A stretch of DNA of 64,000 nt from Yoonia sp. (GTDB lineage: Bacteria > Pseudomonadota > Alphaproteobacteria > Rhodobacterales > Rhodobacteraceae). The position numbers and the translations under genes were made by a program. Positions within the stretch are counted from its first letter, which is position 1; each line of letters starts with the position of its first letter. Location: positions 29,746-93,745 of the forward strand of contig JAGSGF010000007.1 in the NCBI GenBank assembly GCA_023955335.1, given 5' to 3'. This document shows positions 17,349 to 26,749 of the stretch, one piece after another. The notes under the pieces were generated by a model. It was not told where the DNA came from, ran no database searches, and saw only the letters and a list, made by a program, of their open reading frames with translations.

Positions 17349-18320
17349 TTACGGCGACGCCCGCATTGTCACCACGACCTTGCCCGTGGACTTGCGCGAG
17401 CGGAGCAATTCGAGCGCTTCATGTGCATGGGCTAGCGGTAAAACGTGGCTGACGTGCGGCTTTAATTGGCCCGCAGTGAACATGTCCATCAGCGTGTTAA
17501 TGCTGTTCATCACGGTCTGCGGCGCAAACTTCAGGTATCCGCCCCAGTAGAACCCGAGCACGTCGATGTTTTTGACCAAGATGATATTTGCAGGCACTGG
17601 AGGTACGTCTCCGCTGGCAAACCCGATGACGATCATGCGCGCCTTTGGATTGCAGGCCCGCATCGCTGATTTGAACCCGTCACCGCCCACCGGATCGTAG
17701 ACCACATCAGCCCCACCCAGCGCCTTTACTGCGTCGGTGAAATCACCCTGCGTGCTGTCAATCACGTGATCTGCCCCTGCCTCGCGTGCAACCGCAAGCT
17801 TATCTGCGCCGCGCGCAACTGCGATGACTTTTGCGCCTAAGGCCTTACCGATTTCGACAGCAGTAAGCCCGACGCCGCCAGCAGCGCCCAAAACCAAGAG
17901 CGTTTCGCCCTTTTGCAAACGCGCCCGATCCGTCAACGCCAAATGGGATGTACCGTAGGCCACATAAAACCCTGCGGCGACGTCAGAGGGCATATCATCG
18001 GGAACTGGCAAGCAGTTTGCCGCTGGAAAAACACCAAATTCGGCCAATCCGCCAGATCCTCCAAACACCGCGACACGGGTCCCTATGGCTGGTGTATCGA
18101 CGCCGTCGCCAAGGGATACGACTGTGCCACAAACCTCCATCCCCAATGAAAACGGGGGCTTGGGCGTATCTTGATAGGTGCCTTTCGCCATTAAAAGATC
18201 GGCAAAGTTTAACCCGCATGCGTCGATTTTCAATAGAACCTCACCTTTAGCCGGTGTCGGTTGGTCTATGGTGGCAAGCTGTGCACCGTCTGCAAAATTA
18301 TCTACCTGAAATGCGCGCAC
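17349..18320 (-). CDS. Zinc-independent MDR oxidoreductase, NADPH:quinone reductase-like
   Basis: A medium-chain dehydrogenase/reductase of the quinone oxidoreductase subgroup. I prefer the GTG at 18320 (323 residues) because AGAGG lies just before it; the ATG at 18338 adds six residues. The GroES-like N-terminal half has CGLNFADLLMAKG, and the Rossmann half has the NADPH motif LGAAGGVGLTAVEIGKALGAKV. The structural-zinc cysteines are missing, as expected for this subgroup. It converges with the LysR gene. Confidence 0.88.
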   Translation of the reverse strand: MRAFQVDNFADGAQLATIDQPTPAKGEVLLKIDACGLNFADLLMAKGTYQDTPKPPFSLGMEVCGTVVSLGDGVDTPAIGTRVAVFGGSGGLAEFGVFPAANCLPVPDDMPSDVAAGFYVAYGTSHLALTDRARLQKGETLLVLGAAGGVGLTAVEIGKALGAKVIAVARGADKLAVAREAGADHVIDSTQGDFTDAVKALGGADVVYDPVGGDGFKSAMRACNPKARMIVIGFASGDVPPVPANIILVKNIDVLGFYWGGYLKFAPQTVMNSINTLMDMFTAGQLKPHVSHVLPLAHAHEALELLRSRKSTGKVVVTMRASP

Positions 18321-18584
18321 GTGATGCCTCTCTGCCAATTGCTTGACGTTTTCGATTGCGTTTTAGCTATTTTACTGGCCCGATCTTGAACAATTGTCGA
18401 CCAAAATCTGTTTCGTAAGTAAGAAATTAGCTTTTTACCTGTCTTTAAGGTCAGGTAGGGCGCTGCAACCGTTGCGTGTTTTGGCGCCGGGGTGGCACAC
18501 AGAATGATACCGAGGCGCTCGCTCATTTGATTTGCGATTTGTTGCTTCACCAGAAATTGAAATATTGAAGTTAGGAATAGATCT

Positions 18585-18962
18585 ATGAAGCATCCTGTTG
18601 ACGTCCATGTCGGTAAACGAATTCGCCAGCGCCGCTGGATGAATGGCACCACCCAACAACAGTTGGCAGAGGCTGTTGGGATCAAGTTCCAGCAAATCCA
18701 GAAATATGAAACAGGCATGAACCGCGTAAGTGCATCCCGTCTTTGGGACATTGCGAATGTGTTGACCGTGCCTGTGTCCTTCTTTTTTGAGGGTTTGGAC
18801 GACTCCGCCGCCCAAGCCAGCACAGGCGACGTGCCAAGCGATGTCTTGACAGACAAGGAAGCGTTGGAGCTGTTGCGGTCGTATTATGCCATTCCAGAAA
18901 ACCAACGTCGTCGTTTATTCGATTTGGCCCGCGTTCTGAGCGAAGCCCCGAAGGCTGCTTGA
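18585..18962 (+). CDS. XRE-family helix-turn-helix regulator
   Basis: A 125-residue DNA-binding protein. The HTH is at about residues 9-65 (KRIRQRRWMNGTTQQQLAEAV, then KFQQIQKYETGMNRV), followed by FFFEGLDD and an acidic helical C-terminal part that probably dimerises. This SinR/XRE type is abundant in Rhodobacterales, with uncharacterised targets. The 264 bases upstream hold no gene that I can see. Confidence 0.88.
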   Translation: MKHPVDVHVGKRIRQRRWMNGTTQQQLAEAVGIKFQQIQKYETGMNRVSASRLWDIANVLTVPVSFFFEGLDDSAAQASTGDVPSDVLTDKEALELLRSYYAIPENQRRRLFDLARVLSEAPKAA

Positions 18963-19022
18963 CCAGCGAGGCATCTCCGCGGTACCGATTGCCGATCAAT
19001 AATAAGCAATCGGGGACGCGAG

Positions 19023-19841
19023 ATGCTCTCAATAGATAAAGCCACGCAGGAAGATATTGTACGCGTCGCGCATTTGCTTGCAGATACCGCGCGCGTTCAA
19101 ACTCTACGTCTGTTTCGCGTCCCTGGTCTTGTTGCAGACAACAAATCCAAGGCAGACACCGCTTTTGATCCGGTCACAGAAGCGGACCGCGCGGCAGAAG
19201 CTGCGATGCGCGCAATCCTAGAGGTTGAGCGCCCGGATGATGGTATTTTGGGCGAAGAGATGGGCACCAAGGCTGGGACCTCTGGCCTGACGTGGGTGCT
19301 TGACCCGATTGACGGCACGCGTGGTTATATTAGCGGAACACCGACATGGGGTGTTCTGATCGCCGTGTCAAATGCTGCTGGTCCGCAATTTGGCATCATA
19401 GACCAGCCCTATATTGGCGAGCGCTTTGTCGGGGGATTTGGCCACGCCACGTTGACTGGCCCGCACGGCACAACCCCCTTGGTCACCCGTACCCGTACCC
19501 AGTTCCCCGATGCGATCTTGCTCTCCACGTTCCCCGAAGTGGGCACGCCGTTAGAGCGTCGCGCGTTTGAAGCCGTGTCCAAGGCCGTGAAGCTGACCCG
19601 TTATGGTATGGACTGTTACGGCTATGCATTGCTGGCTGCAGGGCAGGTCGATTTGGTGATCGAGGCTGATTTACAACCTTACGATATCCACGCTCCGATT
19701 GCCGTAATCAAAGCCGCCGGAGGCATTGTATCAAACTGGCAGGGCGGAGCTGCGCATTTGGGAGGTCGCATTATTGCGGCGGCAAACGCGGATGTGCACT
19801 CGGTCGCATTGGCTGCATTACAAGAAATCATTGATGGCTGA
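19023..19841 (+). CDS. hisN: Histidinol-phosphatase, inositol monophosphatase family
   Basis: The IMPase-fold enzyme (272 residues) thought to dephosphorylate histidinol phosphate in histidine synthesis. Metal-binding motifs are present: LGEEMG, DPIDGTRGYISG and, late, YDIHAP. HisN cannot be separated with certainty from other inositol monophosphatase-like proteins by sequence alone. It overlaps the 8-oxoguanine deaminase start by eight bases. Confidence 0.85.
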   Translation: MLSIDKATQEDIVRVAHLLADTARVQTLRLFRVPGLVADNKSKADTAFDPVTEADRAAEAAMRAILEVERPDDGILGEEMGTKAGTSGLTWVLDPIDGTRGYISGTPTWGVLIAVSNAAGPQFGIIDQPYIGERFVGGFGHATLTGPHGTTPLVTRTRTQFPDAILLSTFPEVGTPLERRAFEAVSKAVKLTRYGMDCYGYALLAAGQVDLVIEADLQPYDIHAPIAVIKAAGGIVSNWQGGAAHLGGRIIAAANADVHSVALAALQEIIDG

Positions 19842-21174
19842 CGTCATTTTGCGCGGTGCGGATGTTGTTTTGACGATGGATGATGCGCGCAGTCGCCTGC
19901 GCGGCGTTGATATTCATCTGTCTGGCGGTGTCATTGCGGCGATCGGTGCTGATCTGGCCGTTGAAGGTGCCGAAATTGTCCATGTTGCGGGCTGTGTCGT
20001 CACCCCCGGGTTGGTCAATACCCACCATCATCTATACCAAACACTGACCAAGGCTGTGCCGGGTGGCCAAGATGCGCTGCTGTTTGGCTGGCTGCAAACG
20101 CTCTACCCGATCTGGTCCCGATTTGGCCCCGAAGAGATGTATATTTCTGCCCAAGCCGGCTTGGCGGAGCTTGCTTTATCGGGCTGCACGATGACGTCGG
20201 ATCATCTGTATTTATATCCAAACGGGTCCCGCTTGGATGATACCATCGCTGCCGCATCCGAGGTTGGATTGCGGTTTCACCCCACGCGCGGCGCCATGAG
20301 CATCGGGATCAGCGATGGCGGTTTGCCACCAGATTCGCTGGTCGAAGCAGAGCCCGCCATTCTTGACGACTGCATTCGGGTCATTGATGCGTTTCATGAC
20401 CCAAAAGAGGGCGCAATGGTCCGTGTCGGCGTTGCCCCGTGCTCTCCGTTTTCCGTTAGCCGTGATTTGATGCGCGATGCCGCCATATTGGCCCGTGACA
20501 AAGGTGTCATGATGCATACCCATCTGGCCGAGAACGACGAAGATATTGCGTATTCCTTGGAAAAATTTGGCTGCAGGCCCGGTCAATATGCCGAGGATTT
20601 AGGCTGGACTGGTGATGACGTTTGGCATGCCCATTGCGTCAAGCTTGATGGCCAAGAAATTGATCTATTTGCAAAATCAGGCACAGGCGTCGCCCATCGT
20701 CCGTGTTCGAATTGCCGCCTTGGGTCAGGGATCGCGCCTGTCCGCCAGATGCGCGATGCTGGCGTTAAGGTTGGCCTTGGGGTTGATGGATCTGCCAGCA
20801 ATGATACTGGCAACCTGATGGGCGAGGCCCGCCAGACCATGCTGTTACAGCGTGTTCAAAATGGCGCGGATGCCATGTCCGCAGATGAGGCGCTTTTTAT
20901 TGCCACCCGCGGCGGAGCTCAGGTGCTTGGACGGGCGGATTGTGGCCAGATTGCCGTCGGTCAGCGCGCAGACATTGCGATCTGGGACGTCACAGGTATA
21001 GAATCAGCCGGAAGCTGGGATGCCGCTGCATTGGTGTTGGCGGGCCCTAACAAAGTGCGTGATCTGTTTGTTGAAGGCCGCCGCGTTGTCGCAGGCGGTC
21101 GCATGATGACAGTCGACTTGGGCGCGGTCATTGGCCGCCAAAACACATTGGCCAAAAAGTTGGCGTTAGGATAA
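19834..21174 (+). CDS. 8-oxoguanine deaminase (amidohydrolase)
   Basis: A 446-residue cytoplasmic metal-dependent deaminase, converting 8-oxoguanine to urate. The amidohydrolase metal sites are visible: NTHHHLYQT, HTHLAEN, WHAHCV and GLGVDGSASND. The NTHHHLYQ and SASND patterns suit the 8-oxoguanine deaminase branch rather than generic cytosine or guanine deaminases. Its ATG lies within the end of hisN. A guanine deaminase lies just downstream on the opposite strand, which supports a purine role. Confidence 0.83.
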   Translation: MADVILRGADVVLTMDDARSRLRGVDIHLSGGVIAAIGADLAVEGAEIVHVAGCVVTPGLVNTHHHLYQTLTKAVPGGQDALLFGWLQTLYPIWSRFGPEEMYISAQAGLAELALSGCTMTSDHLYLYPNGSRLDDTIAAASEVGLRFHPTRGAMSIGISDGGLPPDSLVEAEPAILDDCIRVIDAFHDPKEGAMVRVGVAPCSPFSVSRDLMRDAAILARDKGVMMHTHLAENDEDIAYSLEKFGCRPGQYAEDLGWTGDDVWHAHCVKLDGQEIDLFAKSGTGVAHRPCSNCRLGSGIAPVRQMRDAGVKVGLGVDGSASNDTGNLMGEARQTMLLQRVQNGADAMSADEALFIATRGGAQVLGRADCGQIAVGQRADIAIWDVTGIESAGSWDAAALVLAGPNKVRDLFVEGRRVVAGGRMMTVDLGAVIGRQNTLAKKLALG

Positions 21175-21177
21175 TTC

Positions 21178-21645
21178 ATGCGCGTACTTGCAATGATCTT
21201 GGGGCTCGCGGCCTGTGTGCCTATCCCTATCCCTATTCCGATGGTGACGGTATCATCGTCGCAAGTGCGCACATTGGCTACAAGTCAGGCCGCTGATCCG
21301 GGCTTTGATGCCCAACTGCAAAATGTACGTGGCAAACCGATTGCCCATAATGCTCAATTGGCTGCCGTGGCCCGTGCCCATGCTGCCGATATGGCCGCGC
21401 GGGGCTACTTTTCGCATATGTCGCCCGAGGGGCGGGGCTCTGGTGCCCGTGCGGCTGCGGCGGGTGTTCCGTCCTGCGGCATCGGGGAAAACATTGCGCA
21501 AGGGCAGACGTCTTCTGCTGAAGTATTTGCGGGCTGGATGGGATCAAGCGGTCATCGCCGCAACATGATAAACCCCCGCATGGCGAGCTACGGCCTTGGC
21601 CGTTCAGGGGATACTTGGGTGTTGATGCTGTATCAACCCTGCTGA
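21178..21645 (+). CDS. CAP-domain (SCP/PR-1) lipoprotein
   Basis: A 155-residue secreted protein. The short signal ends in LGLAAC (C13), a likely lipobox, followed by a Pro-Ile repeat (PIPIPIP) coded by three copies of a 6-mer at 21220-21237. The CAP domain (about residues 35-155) has the usual cavity residues: HAADMAARGYFSH, GENIAQG and SSGHRRNMINP. Its start is three bases after the deaminase stop. Its end overlaps the convergent guaD by 13 bases. Function in the envelope is unknown. Confidence 0.87.
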   Translation: MRVLAMILGLAACVPIPIPIPMVTVSSSQVRTLATSQAADPGFDAQLQNVRGKPIAHNAQLAAVARAHAADMAARGYFSHMSPEGRGSGARAAAAGVPSCGIGENIAQGQTSSAEVFAGWMGSSGHRRNMINPRMASYGLGRSGDTWVLMLYQPC

Positions 21646-22925
21646 CGCACGCCTGCAATCCAGACATCCCGAATGGCCCGATCATCGCCCATCATGATGG
21701 TGGGGAACAGCGCGTCCCAAACGTCTGTAGCCCGCGCGTGTCGCTGTGCGATTGCGGGGGTGGACGCAAGGTTTAGAACAGTGATGTCTGCAGCCGCCCC
21801 AGCGCCCAAATGTCCGATTTCTCCGGATTTGTGCAGGGCTGCTGCGGACCCTTCGGTCGCCATCCATATCAATTGTGCAGGATGCAACGCTGAGCCGCGC
21901 AGTTGTCCGATTTCATAAGCTGCAGCCATTGTTCGCAACATCGAAAACGACGATCCGCCGCCCGTGTCGGTGGCCAGTCCTGTGCGGATGCCCCGCGCCG
22001 CAAGCCCGAGCGTGTCGAACAATCCTGATCCGATGAACGTGTTGGATGTGGGGCAGTGGACAACGCCCGCGCCAACTTCGGACAGCCGGTCAATTTCGCG
22101 CGGTTCTAAGTGGATACAATGTCCGTAAATACCCTTTTTGCCCAACAACCCGTGGGTCTCGTAGGTATCCAAATAATCACGTGCGGTCGGGAACAAATCC
22201 CGCACCCATGCGATCTCGTCGTGCTGCTCAGAAAGATGCGTTTGCATCAGGCAGTCCGGGTTTTCGGCCCAAAGCGCGCCAAGCGCCGCCAGCTGATCTG
22301 GTGTCGAGGTCGGCGAAAACCGCGGCGTGATCGCGTAGGTCCCCCGCCCGACGCCGTGCCATTTTTCCAACAAGGCTTTGCTCTCGTCATAGGCCGATTG
22401 GGGCGTGTCGCGCAGGGTGTCTGGTGCGTTCCTGTCCATGCAGGTTTTGCCTGCGACCACGGCCATGCCGCGTGTGGCGGCCGCGTCAAAAAACGCATCC
22501 ACGCTGGTCGGGTGGATCGTGCAAAAACTGGTAAGCGATGTGGTGCCATGTGCGATCGCCAAATCACAGGTCCTGCCTGCTATCTCGGCTGCATAATCTG
22601 CGTCACCAAACTGCGATTCTTCGGGGAAGGTATAGGTGTTGAGCCAATCAATTAGCTGCTTACCCCAGCTCGCGATCATCGCCGTTTGTGGGTAATGCAT
22701 ATGCGCATCGACAAAGCCCGCTGTGATCATGTCGGTCCCGTAATCGGTGACCTTGGCGTCAGGGTGGGCGGATTTCAACGTGCTTGCGTCATCGACCGCC
22801 ATGATCTGGCCATCCACGACCAACACACCACCCGCAGTGTTTACATGTGCGCAGTCTTCCCATGCATCAACCAACGGCAGGCCTGTAAAACGCAGTGTCG
22901 TTCCCAATATAAGCTGTTTTGTCAT
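21633..22925 (-). CDS. guaD: Guanine deaminase
   Basis: Converts guanine to xanthine. The 430-residue amidohydrolase has GFVDAHMHYPQ (metal HxH), the family's TCMDRNAPD motif, MQTHLSEQHDE, YGHCIHL and the TDTGGGSSFSM motif typical of GuaD. It converges with the CAP-domain gene, and together with the 8-oxoguanine deaminase forms a two-strand purine salvage/catabolism locus. Xanthine dehydrogenase genes are not in the window. Confidence 0.93.
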   Translation of the reverse strand: MTKQLILGTTLRFTGLPLVDAWEDCAHVNTAGGVLVVDGQIMAVDDASTLKSAHPDAKVTDYGTDMITAGFVDAHMHYPQTAMIASWGKQLIDWLNTYTFPEESQFGDADYAAEIAGRTCDLAIAHGTTSLTSFCTIHPTSVDAFFDAAATRGMAVVAGKTCMDRNAPDTLRDTPQSAYDESKALLEKWHGVGRGTYAITPRFSPTSTPDQLAALGALWAENPDCLMQTHLSEQHDEIAWVRDLFPTARDYLDTYETHGLLGKKGIYGHCIHLEPREIDRLSEVGAGVVHCPTSNTFIGSGLFDTLGLAARGIRTGLATDTGGGSSFSMLRTMAAAYEIGQLRGSALHPAQLIWMATEGSAAALHKSGEIGHLGAGAAADITVLNLASTPAIAQRHARATDVWDALFPTIMMGDDRAIRDVWIAGVRQQG

Positions 22926-23043
22926 CTTATCACCTTAGGCTGCGCAGCCGCGTGCTGCAAATCACCAGAAATTGGCTTACCCCCGCTTGTGCGATGTTCG
23001 CAAGCCGTTATGTTGCGCCAAGACATGCAAAGGATGCCCTGCA

Positions 23044-24420
23044 ATGACTGATGTACCTGACAACATCGACGACGAGGCCTTTGGTGTCACAGACCGTCTG
23101 ATCGCCGATGTTATGAGCGCGGTTGAGACGGGACAATCCATTTATGTCCAAGCCCTGCTTGATCCGCTGCACCCTGCCGATATTGCCCACCTGATTGAAC
23201 AGATCGACAACCGTAAGCGCCGTGATCTGTTGAGCGTGTGGAAAGGGGGCATGGACGGTGATGTCCTGTCCGAGCTGGATGAAAAGCTGCGTGAAGAGAT
23301 CATCGAAAGCCTTGATGCGTCCGAATTTGCCGACGCGGTCCGCGAACTGGAAACTGATGACGTTGTTGATCTGGTTGAATATCTAGACGAGGAACAACAA
23401 GAGGCCGCACTGGATGCGCTGGATGCTGGCGACCGTGTCGCGGTTGAACAGGCGCTGTCCTACCCAGAGGAATCCGCTGGTCGTCATATGCAATCCGAGC
23501 TGGTCCGCGCGCCGGATCATTGGACCGTTGGCGAGGCGATTGATTATTTGCGGTCGGATGATATCGACCTGCCGGATCAGTTTTACCACGTGATCCTTGT
23601 TGATCCCCGCCTTAAGGCCGTGGGTTATGTCACGCTGGGGCGGTTGCTGTCATCGCGCCGCGATGTTGCGTTGTCGGAGATTGTCGAAGACACATTTCGC
23701 ACCTTCCACGTCAATCAGGACGTCGAAGATGTCGCTCAAGCGATCAACCACTATCACATGATCACCGCCCCCGTGGTCGATGACAACGACCGGATTGTCG
23801 GTGTGATCACCATCGATGATGCTATGGCGTTTCTGGAAGAAGAAGCTGAAGAAGACATCTTGCGCCTTGCCGGTGTTGGCGAAGGGTCGCTGTCTGACCG
23901 CGTGATACAGACGACCCGCCAGCGGTTTCCGTGGTTGGCCGTGAACCTTGTGACTGCGATCTTTGCGTCGTTGGTGATTTCGATGTTTGAAGAAACGATC
24001 TCGGGCTTTGTTGCCTTGGCTGTCTTGATGCCCATCGTTGCATCCATGGGCGGGAACGCGGGTACCCAGTCGTTGACGGTGGCCGTGCGCGCGATTGCGA
24101 CCCGCGATTTGACCGGCTCAAACGTGTGGCGCGTTATTCGCCGTGAGGCCCTTGTTGGGTTTGTAAACGGTATGATCTTTGCCATCGTCATGGGTGTCGT
24201 AAGCGCTGTTTGGTTCGGGACTCCGATGCTTGGCGTCGTGATCGCTGTGGCGATGGTGATCAACATGGTTGTCGCCGGCCTTGCAGGCACGATGGTCCCG
24301 GTTCTGCTTGAAAGGGTCGGCGTTGACCCCGCACTGGCGTCAGGCGCATTTGTGACCACCGTCACGGACGTCATAGGATTTTTCGCATTCTTGGGATTGG
24401 CATCAGTATGGATTCTTTAA
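23044..24420 (+). CDS. mgtE: Magnesium transporter MgtE
   Basis: A 458-residue magnesium channel from the ATG at 23044. Domains in order: an acidic MgtE_N helical domain (about 20-130), two CBS domains (about 135-255) that sense intracellular magnesium, and five membrane helices (about 290-455) with the pore motif GGNAGTQSLTVAVRA. Its end overlaps the downstream cyclo-ligase gene by 13 bases. Confidence 0.94.
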   Translation: MTDVPDNIDDEAFGVTDRLIADVMSAVETGQSIYVQALLDPLHPADIAHLIEQIDNRKRRDLLSVWKGGMDGDVLSELDEKLREEIIESLDASEFADAVRELETDDVVDLVEYLDEEQQEAALDALDAGDRVAVEQALSYPEESAGRHMQSELVRAPDHWTVGEAIDYLRSDDIDLPDQFYHVILVDPRLKAVGYVTLGRLLSSRRDVALSEIVEDTFRTFHVNQDVEDVAQAINHYHMITAPVVDDNDRIVGVITIDDAMAFLEEEAEEDILRLAGVGEGSLSDRVIQTTRQRFPWLAVNLVTAIFASLVISMFEETISGFVALAVLMPIVASMGGNAGTQSLTVAVRAIATRDLTGSNVWRVIRREALVGFVNGMIFAIVMGVVSAVWFGTPMLGVVIAVAMVINMVVAGLAGTMVPVLLERVGVDPALASGAFVTTVTDVIGFFAFLGLASVWIL

Positions 24421-24962
24421 CAGAACGCAAAAACGCAGCGCGCAAAGCGGCGTTTGCCCGCCGCAAAATCGCGCATGTCAGTGGGGTCGGCACGGCGGCG
24501 CATCTGAGCGCGTTTCTGGCAGGCCACCGCGGTGTACCGCTTGCGGGATACATGGCGATGCGCACCGAAATCGACCCGACACCCGCGATGGAAGAGGCGT
24601 CTGCGCACGGTCCCGTCGGTGTGCCTGTGATCCTTGGGGCAGGGCAGCCGCTCAAGTTCCGCCGATGGGAACCGGGGGTAGAGATGATTGCGGGTGAATT
24701 TGGCGCGTTGATCCCTGCAAAGGGTGATTGGATGACCCCTGAAATCGTCATCGTGCCTTTGGTTGCCTATGATTTAACGGGCGGGCGGCTTGGCTATGGC
24801 GGCGGGTTTTATGACCGTACCCTCGAAGGGCTGCGGGCGACCCAAGCCACGCTTGCCATCGGTTTTGCCTATGCGGACCAAGAGGCGGATAATCTTCCGT
24901 TAGAACCGACAGACCAGCCGCTTGATCTGATAATCACAGAGCTTGGCCAGACCACGTTTTAA
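24408..24962 (+). CDS. 5-formyltetrahydrofolate cyclo-ligase
   Basis: The enzyme (184 residues) makes 5,10-methenyl-THF from 5-formyl-THF with ATP. Conserved parts include RKAAFARRK near the N-terminus and the nucleotide/folate region GGRLGYGGGFYDRTL. Its start lies inside the end of mgtE. 6S RNA often neighbours this gene in other proteobacteria, but the overlap with mgtE leaves no room upstream here. Confidence 0.93.
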   Translation: MDSLTERKNAARKAAFARRKIAHVSGVGTAAHLSAFLAGHRGVPLAGYMAMRTEIDPTPAMEEASAHGPVGVPVILGAGQPLKFRRWEPGVEMIAGEFGALIPAKGDWMTPEIVIVPLVAYDLTGGRLGYGGGFYDRTLEGLRATQATLAIGFAYADQEADNLPLEPTDQPLDLIITELGQTTF

Positions 24963-25037
24963 AGGGCTTGTTCGACCAAGATCTGAAAACTCAAATTTCT
25001 AGTAGAAGAAATGCGCAGTTGCCCGTAACAGGGGCTT

Positions 25038-25853
25038 ATGAAGATACTTTTCCTAGGTGATGTGATGGGCCGCGCAGGCCGGACGGCGGTGGTCGACCAC
25101 CTGCCACGGCTGCGGCGTGATTGGCGACTTGATTTTGTAGTGGTCAACGGTGAAAACGCGACAGGTGGCATGGGGCTTTCGGGCGCACATGCCAAGACGT
25201 TGCTGGATGCGGGTGCTGACGTGCTCACGCTGGGCGACCATGCGTTTGATCAAAAGGACATGATGACCTTTGCGGCGGGCGAGCCACGCATCATCCGTCC
25301 GCTGAATTTCTCTAAGGCTGCACCCGGTGTCGGTGCCCGCGTATTTCCGGCCACCCAAGGACGCAAAGTGCTTGTGACCCAAGCGTTGGGCCAAGTGTTT
25401 ATGAAACGCCCCTTTGATGACCCGTTCTCGGCGCTGGATGCGGTGCTGCGCCAATACCCGATGGGTGGCGCCGTTCAGGCAAGCCTTGTGGACATTCACT
25501 GCGAAGCCACATCCGAAAAGATGGCCGTCGGTCATTTTTGTGATGGCCGCGCAAGCGTCGTGGTTGGCACGCACACCCACGTGCCGACAGCCGATGCGAT
25601 GATCTTGTCTGGCGGGACTGCGTACCAGTCCGATGCGGGCATGTGTGGCGATTACAATTCGGTTATCGGCATGGATAAGGCCGAGCCTTTGCGCCGCTTT
25701 ATCACGGGCATGCCAAAGGAACGGTTCACGCCTGCTGCATCAGAGGCCACGCTGTCGGGTCTGTATGTTGAAACCGATGACCGGACAGGCAAGGCCACGC
25801 GGGTCGAAATGGTCCGGCAGGGTGGGCGATTGTCTGCTGCTGGCCCTGCATGA
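25038..25853 (+). CDS. YmdB-like metallophosphoesterase (TIGR00282 family)
   Basis: A 271-residue calcineurin-fold phosphoesterase. Motifs: FLGDVMGRAGR, VVNGENATGGMGL, TLGDHAFDQK and GTHTHVPTAD, which supply the dimetal site. Bacillus YmdB hydrolyses cyclic nucleotides and affects biofilm decisions; whether this holds here is unknown. The next gene starts four bases inside its end. Confidence 0.9.
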   Translation: MKILFLGDVMGRAGRTAVVDHLPRLRRDWRLDFVVVNGENATGGMGLSGAHAKTLLDAGADVLTLGDHAFDQKDMMTFAAGEPRIIRPLNFSKAAPGVGARVFPATQGRKVLVTQALGQVFMKRPFDDPFSALDAVLRQYPMGGAVQASLVDIHCEATSEKMAVGHFCDGRASVVVGTHTHVPTADAMILSGGTAYQSDAGMCGDYNSVIGMDKAEPLRRFITGMPKERFTPAASEATLSGLYVETDDRTGKATRVEMVRQGGRLSAAGPA

Positions 25854-26749
25854 ACGAACGCGCAGGTCTAACGGTCATTCTGGTGTTTCTTGGCGCGGGC
25901 TGGGGCATGACCCAACCGCTGACCAAGATCACAGTGGACGCAGGATATCTGCCGCTAGGGCTTATTTTCTGGCAACTGGCGATTGGGGCTGTACTGACAA
26001 GTACCTTGCTGCTGATCCAGCGCAAACCGCTGCCGCTATCGGCCAAGACAGTCGCGTTTTTCGCAATGATCGCCCTGATAGGGACGCTGATCCCGAATAC
26101 GGCCAGCTACCGTGCCGCGTTTTTTCTGCCTGCGGGGGTCATGTCGATTGTGATCGCCACCATTCCGATGCTCGCCTTTCCAATTGCGCTTGCGCTGGGC
26201 ACTGATTGGTTCACATGGCGGCGCATCGGAGGGCTGTCGTTGGGGCTTTTGGGGGTCAGTCTCATCGCATTCCCCGAAGCCAGCCTGCCGGACCGCGCCA
26301 TGGTTGCAATCCTGCCTTTGGCCCTTGTCGCCCCGCTTTGCTATGCAATCGAGGGCAACATCGTCGCCAAATGGGGCACAGGTGGGCTTGATCCCGTGCA
26401 ATTGCTTTGTGGTGCATCGTGTCTGGGGACTGTTGTTGCATTGCCGCTAGCATTGTCCACAGGGCAGTTCATTGATCCGCGCCCGCCCTACATTCTTGCA
26501 GATTTTGCGTTCCTTGTGTCGTCGTTGATCCATGTGTCAGTCTATATTACCTACGTTTGGCTTGTCGGACGGGCAGGGGCCGTGTTCGCGGGGCAGGTGT
26601 CGTATCTCGTGACCGGCTTTGGCGTCATCTGGGCGATGATCTTATTGGGCGAGCGATATTCCGGCTGGGTCTGGGCCGCTCTGGTATTGATGCTATGCGG
26701 GATCGCACTTGTGCGCCCACGCCACGTTGATGATAGACTGGACCCATGA
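25850..26749 (+). CDS. EamA/DMT-superfamily transporter
   Basis: A 299-residue inner membrane protein with about ten hydrophobic segments in two EamA repeats; the second includes VSYLVTGFGVIWAMILLGERYS. Substrate unknown (metabolite export is typical). It overlaps the YmdB-like gene and the SLC13 gene by four bases at each end, so the three form one unit. Confidence 0.9.
   Translation: MNERAGLTVILVFLGAGWGMTQPLTKITVDAGYLPLGLIFWQLAIGAVLTSTLLLIQRKPLPLSAKTVAFFAMIALIGTLIPNTASYRAAFFLPAGVMSIVIATIPMLAFPIALALGTDWFTWRRIGGLSLGLLGVSLIAFPEASLPDRAMVAILPLALVAPLCYAIEGNIVAKWGTGGLDPVQLLCGASCLGTVVALPLALSTGQFIDPRPPYILADFAFLVSSLIHVSVYITYVWLVGRAGAVFAGQVSYLVTGFGVIWAMILLGERYSGWVWAALVLMLCGIALVRPRHVDDRLDP

Noticed and set aside
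18963..19022. Small inverted repeat CGATTGC / GCAATCG between the XRE gene and hisN
   Set aside because: Seven-base arms with a long loop and no T-run. Too weak to call a terminator or operator.
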